This document shows, piece after piece, positions 44,623 to 53,174 of a stretch of 64,000 bases of DNA. The notes under the pieces were generated by a model. The model was not told the origin of the DNA, did no database searches, and worked only from the letters and a program-made list of their open reading frames with translations. Every line of letters starts with the position of its first letter. Position 1 is the first letter of the stretch. Location: the NCBI GenBank assembly GCA_035531955.1, contig DATKRZ010000067.1:1-64000 (forward strand), written 5' to 3'. The position numbers and the translations under genes are program-made. Origin of the DNA: Bog-756 sp035531955. Its GTDB lineage: Bacteria; Actinomycetota; Acidimicrobiia; Acidimicrobiales; RAAP-2.

Positions 44623-45624
44623 GTGGTGCTCATCGTGCTCGAGGCGTTCAACGAGCTGTTCGGGTTCGGCGGTCCACCGGCCATCTACCAGATATGGATC
44701 CACGATCTGGTGATCGTCGCAGCGGCCGTCCTCGTACTGGCCCGGGCCGCTTATGAGTCGACGACCAGACTGGCCTGGCTCGCGTTTGGCATGGCGATGG
44801 TGTTCTGGGCTTCGGGCAGCATTGCCTGGAGTGCCGTCTACGGCGGTCGGACGACGGTGCCCTACCCCACCTTCGCCGACATCTTGTGGCTGTTGTGGTA
44901 TCCACTGATGGTGGTGGGCATCGTCCATCTGATCCGGCTCCGCCTCCCCCGCTTCGAACTCCACCGCTGGATGGACGGGCTGGCCGTCACCCTGCTCGTA
45001 CTTGTCCTCGGATTCGCCGTTGTCATCGAGCCCACCGTCGAGCACGCCACCCAGGGGACGCTGGCGATCATCGTCGACTTCAGCTATCCCGTGCTCGACG
45101 TCCTACTGGTCGGATCGGTGCTCGGCGTCTTCGGACTGCTGGGATGGCATCCCGATCGGATGTGGATCTTCATCGGGTTGGCCATAGTGGCGACCGCCGG
45201 AGCTGATGCGGCATTTGCAGTCCAAGAGGCGCGAGGCGTCGGCACCGATGAGAGCTACGCGTTCGTCTGGACGCTGGGGGCGCTGTTCCTTGCGTATGCC
45301 GCATGGACCCGGGTGTCGGCGGAGGACAGGGAGGGCCACAAGATCACCGGAATGCGGGCGATCGCCCTTCCGCTGGCCGCGAACGCCATCGCTGCCGGTG
45401 TGCAGATCTACGCCATATTTTATCCGGTGGGAAGGAGCGAACGCGTCGTAACCCTCACGGTGCTGGCGGTGTCGTCGGTTCAGATCGTCCTGACCCGACC
45501 CCGTCGGGCGAGCTCCCCCGATGTCCCGGCCGACGGGACCGAGATGACCAGACACGCGGAACGGGCCGAAGAGCGGACGCGTGACCCGCTGAGACCGCCG
45601 GCGACCGGTGGGACAGCCCTATGA
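44623..45624 (+). CDS. polytopic membrane protein resembling GGDEF-associated sensor domain
   Basis: About 333 residues with seven to nine membrane helices, for example QIWIHDLVIVAAAVLVLARA, LAWLAFGMAMVFWASGSIAW, ILWLLWYPLMVVGIVHLI and MWIFIGLAIVATAGADAAFA. The PYPTFADILWLLWYP pattern is seen in N-terminal sensor modules of actinobacterial diguanylate cyclases, but no GGDEF or EAL domain follows. The GTG at 44623 is within the first helix; protein-like sequence continues upstream (GLVDAEGELDVSPPGLRFVW), so the real start is probably earlier or non-canonical. Confidence 0.65.
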   Translation: MVLIVLEAFNELFGFGGPPAIYQIWIHDLVIVAAAVLVLARAAYESTTRLAWLAFGMAMVFWASGSIAWSAVYGGRTTVPYPTFADILWLLWYPLMVVGIVHLIRLRLPRFELHRWMDGLAVTLLVLVLGFAVVIEPTVEHATQGTLAIIVDFSYPVLDVLLVGSVLGVFGLLGWHPDRMWIFIGLAIVATAGADAAFAVQEARGVGTDESYAFVWTLGALFLAYAAWTRVSAEDREGHKITGMRAIALPLAANAIAAGVQIYAIFYPVGRSERVVTLTVLAVSSVQIVLTRPRRASSPDVPADGTEMTRHAERAEERTRDPLRPPATGGTAL

Positions 45625-45761
45625 CAGGACGGGACAGCCGAGCAGGCCCGCGGCTCGGGTTGAGAACCGGGCTCGCGGCACCGAAGTGGTTCAAACCAAT
45701 CCCAACCGGGTCAACGTAGAGTGGCGGGCTCGGGCCGAAGTCCGGCCGGGGAAGGGCAGCG

Positions 45762-47297
45762 ATGGCGCATGATCCGGTAGTAGTAGAGACGATACGGGAA
45801 CGCGACAGCCTCGAGCCCCGGTTCGTGCTGGCGGAGCAGGAGGAGCGGGCCCGATCTGCGCTGGCGGGCTATCGCGGCTCGACGGGCAGGCAGCCCAACA
45901 TCCTCATGATCCTCTTCGACGATGTGGGCTGGGGCGATTTCGGTTGCTACGGAGGCGGGGTGGCAGTCGGGGCACCGACGCCCAACATCGACCGGTTGGC
46001 CCGACGCGGCAAGCTGCTCACCTCCTGTTACTCGGAGCCGTCCTGCACCCCGTCACGCGCCTCGATCATGACCGGGCGGCTCCCGATGCGCCACGGCCTG
46101 TTGCGGCCCCCCATGTACGGGCAGCCGGGCGGGCTCGACGGTGAGGTCACGCTGGCCTCGCTGCTGTCGGAGGCGGGCTATGTGACCCAGGCCGTGGGCA
46201 AGTGGCACATCGGCGAGAACGCGGCGTCCCAGCCCCAGAACGTCGGCTTCGACGACTTCTACGGCTTCCTGTCGGTGTCCGACATGTACACCGAATGGCG
46301 CGACCCCAATTTCTTCCCGGAGATCGTCTACAGCGGGGAACGCACCGAGTGGGTCAAGAACCTGCCCTTCAACAAGTGCTTCGTCCACGCCACCCGGGGA
46401 GCGGAGACCGAGAACGTCGAGGAGGTGACCATCCCCGTCCTGTCACTGCTGGACGACAAGTGGGCCGCCTACTCGCTGGAGTTCATCCGGAGGATGGCCC
46501 GGCCCGATCCCGGACAGCGGAAGCCGTGGTTCCTCTACCACTGCACCCGGGGCGCCCATTTCGACAACTATCCCCACGAGCGGTTCCTCGGATCGTCCCC
46601 GGCCCGACACCCCTACAAGGACACGATCATCGAGCTCGACGACATCGTCGGCAGGCTGGTGGCCGAGCTCGAGGCCACCGGGCAGATGGATCACACGGTG
46701 ATCTTCGTCTCCTCGGACAACGGCCCGGAGATGGAGACCTGGCCCGATGCGGCCTATTCGCCATTCCGCAGTGCCAAGGGCTCCACCTGGGAGGGAGGCC
46801 AGCGGGTACCCGCCGTCGTCACCTGGCCGGGCATGATCGCCCCGGACCGGGCCACGGACGGCCTCTTCTCCCAGATGGACCTGTTCAACACCTTCCTCAC
46901 CCTGGCCGGGGCATCCGGGGCCGTACCGGTCGACCGCTACATCGATGGGGTCGACCAGACCTCGTTCCTGCTCGACGCGGACGGCGCCTCCAACCGCAAG
47001 TACCTCTACTACTGGCTGACCAATGTCTTCTCGGCCCTCCGAGTCGGGGAGTGGAAGTTCATGGTCGCCTCCACGTCCGATGACGACCGCGACTGCCTGA
47101 ACCTGGGCGGGTTCACCGGCGTGACCCAGAAGTACTCGCACGGGCGCCTGTACAACCTCTACCTGGACCCGAAGGAGAGTCGCAGCTACATGATCCGCAA
47201 GCTGGCCTACATCGACAGCTTCACCAGCGGGATCGCCGCCCACTTCGGGACCTTCGGCCGGTACCCGCCGAAGCAGCCGATCGCGGCGATGAGCTGA
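45762..47297 (+). CDS. arylsulfatase (sulfatase family, Cys type)
   Basis: A 511-residue sulfatase. The formylglycine motif CTPSRASIMTGR has the Cys that is converted to the catalytic aldehyde. Metal ligands are FDDVGWGDFG and SSDNGPEME. The central GKWHIGE is also typical. It hydrolyses sulfate esters, releasing sulfate; no signal peptide is evident, so the location is probably cytosolic. A formylglycine-generating enzyme is not in the window. The next gene is a convergent nitroreductase. Confidence 0.92.
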   Translation: MAHDPVVVETIRERDSLEPRFVLAEQEERARSALAGYRGSTGRQPNILMILFDDVGWGDFGCYGGGVAVGAPTPNIDRLARRGKLLTSCYSEPSCTPSRASIMTGRLPMRHGLLRPPMYGQPGGLDGEVTLASLLSEAGYVTQAVGKWHIGENAASQPQNVGFDDFYGFLSVSDMYTEWRDPNFFPEIVYSGERTEWVKNLPFNKCFVHATRGAETENVEEVTIPVLSLLDDKWAAYSLEFIRRMARPDPGQRKPWFLYHCTRGAHFDNYPHERFLGSSPARHPYKDTIIELDDIVGRLVAELEATGQMDHTVIFVSSDNGPEMETWPDAAYSPFRSAKGSTWEGGQRVPAVVTWPGMIAPDRATDGLFSQMDLFNTFLTLAGASGAVPVDRYIDGVDQTSFLLDADGASNRKYLYYWLTNVFSALRVGEWKFMVASTSDDDRDCLNLGGFTGVTQKYSHGRLYNLYLDPKESRSYMIRKLAYIDSFTSGIAAHFGTFGRYPPKQPIAAMS

Positions 47298-47351
47298 CCG
47301 GTGAACGCCGCCCCGTCCCTGTCCGGCCGGGGGCTCCTCTCCGCGGATCCG

Positions 47352-47990
47352 TCACCAGCGCGCCCCGTAGCGGTCGCGGTGGGCCCGTTCGCCCAGGGGC
47401 AGGCGCCGGGGGGCACCGGGTGGGCGGACCGGCCAACCGATCGGGACGACGGCCATGGGCCGGACCGAGGCCGGGAGGCCGAGCAGAGCGGAGAGCTCGC
47501 CGGCCAACTGGGTGGCCAGGGTGGTCATGGCCGATCCCAGGCCGAGGGCGGCGGCCGACAGGAGCAGATTCTGGGTGGCCGGGTACACCGATGACGGAAG
47601 GGTTGACTCGAGCCCGATGTCGGTGTCGCCGCACACCACGACGATGACCGGGGCGGACCCGACCCCGCCCTCTGCCCCCCGGTCGACATCACGCAGAAGT
47701 GACGGCGACAGGCGGCCCTCCGAGTGTGCCCGACCGCCGGCCCTCCAGGCCCGGCGGGTCAGCTCTCCGATCGCGGCCCGGAGCCCGTCGTCCCGGACCA
47801 CGACGAACACCCAGGGCTGGAGGTTCTCGGCGCTCGGTGCGTGGGTGGCGGCCCGGAGGCAGGCCTCGACCAGGTCGTCGCCCACCGGGCGGTCGGCGAA
47901 CTCCCGGGTCGCACGCTGGCGGAAGACGACGTCGAAGAACGACGGCGCCGCGGTCGATCCGTCCTCCTCAACCATCTTGCCGTCTCTCAT
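47352..47990 (-). CDS. nitroreductase-family FMN oxidoreductase
   Basis: A 212-residue flavoprotein. Characteristic segments are RQRATREFADRPVGDDLVEA, ATHAPSAENLQPWVFVVV and SSVYPATQNLLLSAAALGLG, which build the FMN pocket. The last ~35 residues turn Arg/Pro-rich. It reduces nitro groups, quinones or enones; substrate unknown. Convergent to the sulfatase with 54 bases between. Confidence 0.85.
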   Translation of the reverse strand: MRDGKMVEEDGSTAAPSFFDVVFRQRATREFADRPVGDDLVEACLRAATHAPSAENLQPWVFVVVRDDGLRAAIGELTRRAWRAGGRAHSEGRLSPSLLRDVDRGAEGGVGSAPVIVVVCGDTDIGLESTLPSSVYPATQNLLLSAAALGLGSAMTTLATQLAGELSALLGLPASVRPMAVVPIGWPVRPPGAPRRLPLGERAHRDRYGARW

Positions 47991-48162
47991 TCATCAGACT
48001 CCCGGAGCCGCTCCCTGGTGGTGACGTCGCCAGCGCGAAGCTAGCCCGGTGCCTGCACCGATGCCGTCGTCGGGCGGCTGGCTAGAGTCTGACCGCACCC
48101 GCCCGCGCCCTTCGTCCCGGGAGCCCACATGGCCATCGAACCCATCCCCGAGCAGCCTGGTC

Positions 48163-49701
48163 GTGGCTGACCGGCTGCCCGACCAGCTGAGGTGGATGGC
48201 CTCAGCCCACGAGGACCAGGTCGCCTACCGGAACCTGGGCGACGGGTCGATCACCTTCGGCTGCTGGGAACGGGAATCGAACCGCCTGGCCCGCGGCCTC
48301 CGGGACCGGGGCGTCGAGAAGGGCGACCTGGTGGCCATCTACCTCGAGTCCGGACAGATCCTGGACTGGATCGTCACCTACAGCGCCGTGCACAAGATCG
48401 GCGCCGTCGCCGTCCCGATGAACAACCGGCTGTCACCTCCCGAAGTCCTGGCCATCCTCGGCCACGCCGAGCCCACCGTCGTCGTGGCCAGCGGCACCTA
48501 CGGGGAGGCGCTCGCCCCGCTGCCCGGGTTGCTCCCCTCCCTGGCCGTCCTGGCCACGGTGGGTGGGCCGGGACCCGAGGGCTCGATCGACATCGAGCAT
48601 CTGAAGGACGCGGACGACCGGGAGATCCAGGTGCCCATCGGCGAGGACGACCTCGCCGACGTCATGTACACGTCGGGGACCACGGGCCGGCCGAAGGGTG
48701 TGGCCGTGCGTCACCGCAGTGTCGCCCTCCTGGCCAACACCCGGCCCGCCTGGCAGGGGACCGCCTGGCTGACCGCTACTCCGGTCTTCACCTTTGCCGG
48801 GCTCGGCTTCATCTACAACCCGATGAAGGCCGGGATGACCGTCCTGTTCCTGCCGAAATTCGATGCCGGGCGGTGGCTCGGGGCCGTCGAGTCCGAACGA
48901 CCGGTGATCGCCTTCGTCGTGCCGGCGATGGCCCAGCTCCTCCTCCACCATCCCGGATTCGAGTCGGCGGACCTCTCCAGCCTCCGCACGCTGGTGCTGG
49001 GCAGTGCCCCCCTGGCCCCGGACACCCTGCAACGCCTCCAGGCCCGGCTGCCCGGTGTCCCGGTTCTCAACAGCTACGGCATGACCGAGGGAGGTCACGC
49101 CACGTTCTCCATGGACCCCGAAGGGTCGCGGACCCACCCGGGGGCGGTGGGACGGCCCCGGCCCCCGACGGAGGTCCGGATCGCCGACGAGGACGGGACC
49201 GGGTGTCCGACCGGCGCCGTCGGCGAGGTCCTCACCCGCAACCCCGAGGGACACCGGGAGTACTACAAGGACGAAGAGGCCACCGCCCGGATGTGGGCCG
49301 GCGGGTGGCTGCACACCGGGGACCTCGGCTATCTCGACGACGACGGCTACCTGTACATCGTCGGTCGGACGAAGGAGATGATCGTGCGGGGCGGGATGAA
49401 CGTCTACGCCGATGACGTGGAGGCGGTGCTCCATGCCCACCCGGCGGTGGTCGAGGCCGCCGTCGTCGGCATCCCCCACGACGTGCTGGGCGAGGACGTC
49501 GCCGCCTACGTGGTGCTCCGCCCCGGCGAGATCCTGGACGGCGAGGACCTGCAGCGCTTCGCAGCCGAGCGCCTGGCCGACTACAAGGTTCCCCGCCAGG
49601 TCCACTACCTGGCCGAGCTCCCGAGGAACGCAGGTGGGAAGGTGCTGAAGGGCCGGTTGGCGACGCATCCGGCATCAACGCATCCGGCAACCCGGCCGTG
49701 A
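48163..49701 (+). CDS. acyl-CoA synthetase / AMP-dependent ligase
   Basis: A 512-residue ANL-superfamily enzyme that activates a carboxylate as acyl-AMP then acyl-CoA. The phosphate-binding motif YTSGTTGRPKGVAV, the acceptor-binding SYGMTEGGHATFSM, the ribose-binding GDLGYLDDDGYLYIVGRTKE and the C-terminal catalytic Lys region RNAGGKVLKGRL are in order. The GTG at 48163 is the only sensible start in frame. However, an ATG at 48129 with GGGAG upstream starts another frame that stops at 48170, overlapping this start. Confidence 0.9.
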   Translation: MADRLPDQLRWMASAHEDQVAYRNLGDGSITFGCWERESNRLARGLRDRGVEKGDLVAIYLESGQILDWIVTYSAVHKIGAVAVPMNNRLSPPEVLAILGHAEPTVVVASGTYGEALAPLPGLLPSLAVLATVGGPGPEGSIDIEHLKDADDREIQVPIGEDDLADVMYTSGTTGRPKGVAVRHRSVALLANTRPAWQGTAWLTATPVFTFAGLGFIYNPMKAGMTVLFLPKFDAGRWLGAVESERPVIAFVVPAMAQLLLHHPGFESADLSSLRTLVLGSAPLAPDTLQRLQARLPGVPVLNSYGMTEGGHATFSMDPEGSRTHPGAVGRPRPPTEVRIADEDGTGCPTGAVGEVLTRNPEGHREYYKDEEATARMWAGGWLHTGDLGYLDDDGYLYIVGRTKEMIVRGGMNVYADDVEAVLHAHPAVVEAAVVGIPHDVLGEDVAAYVVLRPGEILDGEDLQRFAAERLADYKVPRQVHYLAELPRNAGGKVLKGRLATHPASTHPATRP

Positions 49702-49765
49702 CGCATCCATGACCCGGCGGAGCAGATGACCGATTCACAGGCCGAGGGGCCCGAGAGGAGACGCC

Positions 49766-50251
49766 GTGCAGGACCACCGGTTCGATTTCACCGTCGAGGG
49801 GACACCCGAGGAGGTCTGGGACGTGATCTGGAAGCGCACCCGGGTCGGCGTCGAGACCGACACGGTGAAGATCGAGATCCTCCACCCCGGCGACGAACAG
49901 GGGAATGGGCTGGTCCGACACTGCACCTTCCCGGTCCCGAAGTACCTGCTCTCCAAGGGCAGGGCGCAGTCGTGGGAGTGGATCACCGAGGCCCGGCGTC
50001 CCGTGTCGTGGCGCTACGACGCCATCGGCAAGCCCCTCTGGTCGAAGGCCTCGGGATGGACCCGGCTGGAAGACCTCGGCGGGGGACGGACCAGGGTCTA
50101 CTTCCGTGAGACCTACGAGGTGTTCAACCCGGTTATCCGGGCGCTGCTCGAACGACGGGTGCACGACTTCATCTCCGAGGGCAACGACAAGCTCATCGAG
50201 GCATCACTGGTGCGGTCTCTCCAGAAGCTCCACCAGCGGGGCGCCGGTTGA
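49766..50251 (+). CDS. SRPBCC-superfamily protein
   Basis: A 161-residue START/Bet v1-like protein. FDFTVEGTPEEVWDVIWKRT starts the fold and the long C-terminal helix EGNDKLIEASLVRSLQKLHQ closes it. Such proteins bind hydrophobic ligands in a deep cavity and act as cyclases, carriers or coenzyme handlers. GAGGAG precedes the GTG. It follows the acyl-CoA synthetase on the same strand, 64 bases away, suggesting a shared role with a lipophilic acid (inference). Confidence 0.8.
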   Translation: MQDHRFDFTVEGTPEEVWDVIWKRTRVGVETDTVKIEILHPGDEQGNGLVRHCTFPVPKYLLSKGRAQSWEWITEARRPVSWRYDAIGKPLWSKASGWTRLEDLGGGRTRVYFRETYEVFNPVIRALLERRVHDFISEGNDKLIEASLVRSLQKLHQRGAG

Positions 50252-50307
50252 ACGATGCCCCCGCCGCGACGCCACCCGCTGGCCCCGGGGTCTGGGCCGG
50301 GGCAGAG

Positions 50308-51051
50308 TCAACCGGGCGGGCCGAATCGGTCCCAGTCCCAGGCCATCAGTGACTCGAAGGGAGCGGCGAGCAGCACCCGGGACGGCGCCGACGTCCGCGC
50401 CCGGGCCACCACCGGGGCGAGGCTAACGGCGACGGTGGCCGGGTCCTCATCGAGGTAGCAGACCGTCATCTGGAACTGACCGTCGGTGAACATCGGCCGG
50501 CGGATGGAGGGGGTCGTGGTGTAGCGCCAGGCTCCGGCCACACCGGGCACCGACACCAGTTCGGGGAGCAGCTCGACGTGCCGGCGTTGAAGGAACTCGT
50601 CCTGGGCCGCCGGGTCGGCGGGCTCCTCGACGATCAGGTAGACGCCGCGGTGGGGCCGGAAGGGCACGACCTCCGCCGAGATGAGCGCCCGGGGGGCGGC
50701 GTGCGCCTCGAGCAGGCGCAGGCCTCCCCGGTACTGGGAGGGAAGGGACTGGGGGAACCGGCCCAGTTCGGCCAGGTGGCGGCCGAGGGCGAGGAATTCG
50801 TCGATGGTCTCGTCCACCGGACGTCCCATCAGGTAGCAGACGACGTGCTCGACCCGCGACCAGTCGCCGACCTCGACCCCCCGTGCCGCCCGGCAGGCCG
50901 GGGTAGACGCCCACCGCTGGCCGAGGATCAACCCGGGCAGCTGGTACTGCTCGGGCATGTGGTCCAGCTGGTGCCACTCGAGGTACGGGCGGTCGTCGCC
51001 CGTCGGCGAGTGGTGGGACAGCGAGAAGAAGCCGACCTTGACCCGGTTCAA
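50308..51051 (-). CDS. EthD-like double ferredoxin-fold protein
   Basis: A 247-residue protein with two related halves, each with a beta-alpha-beta pattern: KVGFFSLSHHSPTGDDRPY with WHQLDHMPEQYQLPG, and GVYLIVEEPADPAAQDEFL with RRHVELLPELVSVPG. EthD-type dimeric alpha/beta-barrel domains often accompany oxidative pathways. No catalytic residues identified. The TTG start is preceded by AGGGGA. It is 27 bases downstream of the luciferase-like gene, likely one operon. Confidence 0.7.
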   Translation of the reverse strand: MNRVKVGFFSLSHHSPTGDDRPYLEWHQLDHMPEQYQLPGLILGQRWASTPACRAARGVEVGDWSRVEHVVCYLMGRPVDETIDEFLALGRHLAELGRFPQSLPSQYRGGLRLLEAHAAPRALISAEVVPFRPHRGVYLIVEEPADPAAQDEFLQRRHVELLPELVSVPGVAGAWRYTTTPSIRRPMFTDGQFQMTVCYLDEDPATVAVSLAPVVARARTSAPSRVLLAAPFESLMAWDWDRFGPPG

Positions 51052-51078
51052 TGGTCCCCTGGGATGATGATGGTGGCG

Positions 51079-51993
51079 TCAGCCCGTGGGTTCATAGGTC
51101 CCGACCAGTTCGGCCATCGCCTCCAGCTGCTCAAGGTAGTGGGCGAGGGAGTGGTGGACGAATCGCAGCTGCAGGCCGGTGGCACCGGCGTCGATCAGCT
51201 TGCCGACGATCCGGCGGCTGGCTTCGGGATCGCCGAGGGGGTCCGTCGGCCGGCCGTTCTGCAGCACCACCTCGAGCGGGTCCCGGCGGGCCGCCCAGGC
51301 CGGGGTGGCGCGGGCGGCGGCGATCATGGACGCCAGATCGGCCGGACGGATCCCGAAGGGCACCCAGCCGTCACCCAACTCGACGGCCCGGCGAAGGGAG
51401 CGGACGGTGCGACCACCGATCCACAGGGGAACCGAAGGCTGGCGGGCACACGGGTCCACGACGACGCCCGAGAACCGGTAGTACGGGCCCTCGTATTCGG
51501 GCAGCGTCTGGGACAGCGACGCCCGCAGTGCCTCCAGCGCGTCGTCGGCCCTCGGGCCCCGGTCGCGGAAGGGGGCGCCCAGGAGGTCGAACTCCTCCTC
51601 GAGCGAGCCCACGCCCAGTCCCAGGATGACGCGGCCGCCCGAGATCTGGTCGAGGGTGCCGTAGCGCTTGGCGATCTCGAGGGGGTGGTGATAGCCGAGG
51701 ACGAGCACGTTGGTGGCCAGTCGGATACTGGACGTGACCGCGGCCAGGTAGCCGAAGGTGGCCAGCGGATCCCAGTACCGGCTTCCCCGCACCGGGGCCG
51801 CATCGGTGGGGACGACCACGTGCTCGCTACAGGTCAGGTGGTGGTACCCGAGCCGCTCGGCGACCCGGGCGATGGCGGCGACGTCGTCGATGGTGCCGTC
51901 CCGCTCCCAGGAGGCGTGCGCGTCCGGCAGCATGGTGAGGACCGGTGTGGTGATGCCGAGCCGTATCGGCCGGCTCCCGCCCTCAGGTGCCAA
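51079..51993 (-). CDS. LLM-class F420-dependent oxidoreductase
   Basis: A 304-residue TIM-barrel oxidoreductase. Segments RLGITTPVLTMLPDAHASWE, LGYHHLTCSEHVVVPTD, IRLATNVLVLGYHHPLEIAK and GGRVILGLGVGSLEEEFDLL match the F420 luciferase-like group. Substrate unknown. A strong AAGGAG precedes the TTG start. It shares a transcription unit with the EthD-like gene downstream. Confidence 0.87.
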   Translation of the reverse strand: MAPEGGSRPIRLGITTPVLTMLPDAHASWERDGTIDDVAAIARVAERLGYHHLTCSEHVVVPTDAAPVRGSRYWDPLATFGYLAAVTSSIRLATNVLVLGYHHPLEIAKRYGTLDQISGGRVILGLGVGSLEEEFDLLGAPFRDRGPRADDALEALRASLSQTLPEYEGPYYRFSGVVVDPCARQPSVPLWIGGRTVRSLRRAVELGDGWVPFGIRPADLASMIAAARATPAWAARRDPLEVVLQNGRPTDPLGDPEASRRIVGKLIDAGATGLQLRFVHHSLAHYLEQLEAMAELVGTYEPTG

Positions 51994-52147
51994 CGGTCTT
52001 CTCCTTCGGGCAGCTGGTAGGCCGGCCAGACGCTACCACCGCCGGTCGTGTCAACCCCTCCCGGCTCCCGCTCGTACGGGTAGGTGCAGAGAACAGGGCG
52101 GGCCTGCCTACCCGGCAGCGCCGACCGCCCCGCCTGGGAGCCCCACC

Positions 52148-52672
52148 ATGACCACCATCGTCGACTCCGGAGCACAGGGGCCCGCCGATCCCGCGCCGTG
52201 CAGGCCGGGGCCCTGGCCGCCTGTGGCACGAGCGCCTCGGCCTCCCCGGACATCTTGACCATCACCATCGGCATCAACGTCTCCGGGCCCACGGCGGCGG
52301 CCGCGCTCTCCGATGCCAACGGTCAGGCCGCCAGCCTGACCGACACCCTCAAGCGCTCCGGGGTGGCTCCGACCGACATCCAGCCGACCGACTTCTCGAT
52401 CGACCCGACGTATGCGAAGAACGGATCGATCACCGGGTACCAGGTTTCGAACTGCCTCCTCGTGACCCTCCACGACCTCGCCGATGCCGGCCAGGTCATC
52501 GACAGGGCGGCCGGGTCCGTCGGCAATGCCATACGGATCAACGGCCTCACCTTCGCGGTGAGCAACACCGGGAACGTCGACGGCGAAGCCCGCGCCACCG
52601 CGGTGACCACGGCTGCCGGCCAGGTGCACGCCATGGCCGCCGCCGCCGATACCGGTCTGCCATGCTCTCTCC
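52148..52672 (+). pseudogene. SIMPL (DUF541) lipoprotein, broken at both ends
   Basis: The middle reads as a SIMPL domain: PDILTITIGINVSGPTAAAA, then GVAPTDIQPTDFSIDPTY and VGNAIRINGLTFAVSN. Before it a lipobox-like GALAACGTS is in frame, but the upstream ATG at 52148 is in another frame. After AGQVHAMAAAA the domain ends abruptly and the frame runs on into the carbonic anhydrase gene. About 50 C-terminal residues expected for SIMPL are missing. Could be expressed as a fragment from a GTG at 52198. Confidence 0.65.
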
Positions 52673-53167
52673 ATGTTCGACGACCTGCTGGCCGAAAATC
52701 GCCTGTACGCATCCCGGTTCTCACTGGAGGGACTGCCGTCCCGGGCCGCCAAGGGATTCGGGCTGCTCACCTGCATGGACAGCCGAATCGAACCGCTGAC
52801 CATGCTCGGCCTGGCCCCCGGCGACGCCAAGATCCTCCGCAACGCCGGCGGGCGGGTGACCTCCGACGTCCTCCGCTCGTTCATCCTCGCCACCAGCTTC
52901 CTCGGGGTGCGAAGGATCGCCGTCATGCAGCACACCGACTGCGCCCTGGCCCACCGCACCGACGAGTCGATCCGGTCGGACCTCCCCCCCGACCGGAAGA
53001 AGAGCTCCGAAGCCTGGGAGTTCCTGGCCATGCCTGACCCCGACGCCTCGCTGCGGGCGGACGTGGACTCCATTCGCCGCTGTGAGGGGCTGGCGCCGGG
53101 CGTGACCGTCGAGGGGTGGCGCTACCGGGTCGAGACCGGGGAGATCGTGCGAGTTGTGGGCTCGTAG
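52673..53167 (+). CDS. beta-carbonic anhydrase (Rv1284-like)
   Basis: A 164-residue zinc enzyme that interconverts CO2 and bicarbonate. Zinc ligands lie in LLTCMDSRIEP (Cys and Asp/Arg dyad) and MQHTDCAL (His and Cys), with KILRNAGGRVTSDVLRSF between. Length and pattern match mycobacterial Rv1284-type beta-CA. No clear Shine-Dalgarno precedes the ATG. It abuts the SIMPL remnant, and its end is seven bases from the convergent repeat-protein pseudogene. Confidence 0.92.
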   Translation: MFDDLLAENRLYASRFSLEGLPSRAAKGFGLLTCMDSRIEPLTMLGLAPGDAKILRNAGGRVTSDVLRSFILATSFLGVRRIAVMQHTDCALAHRTDESIRSDLPPDRKKSSEAWEFLAMPDPDASLRADVDSIRRCEGLAPGVTVEGWRYRVETGEIVRVVGS

Positions 53168-53174
53168 GCGCCGG

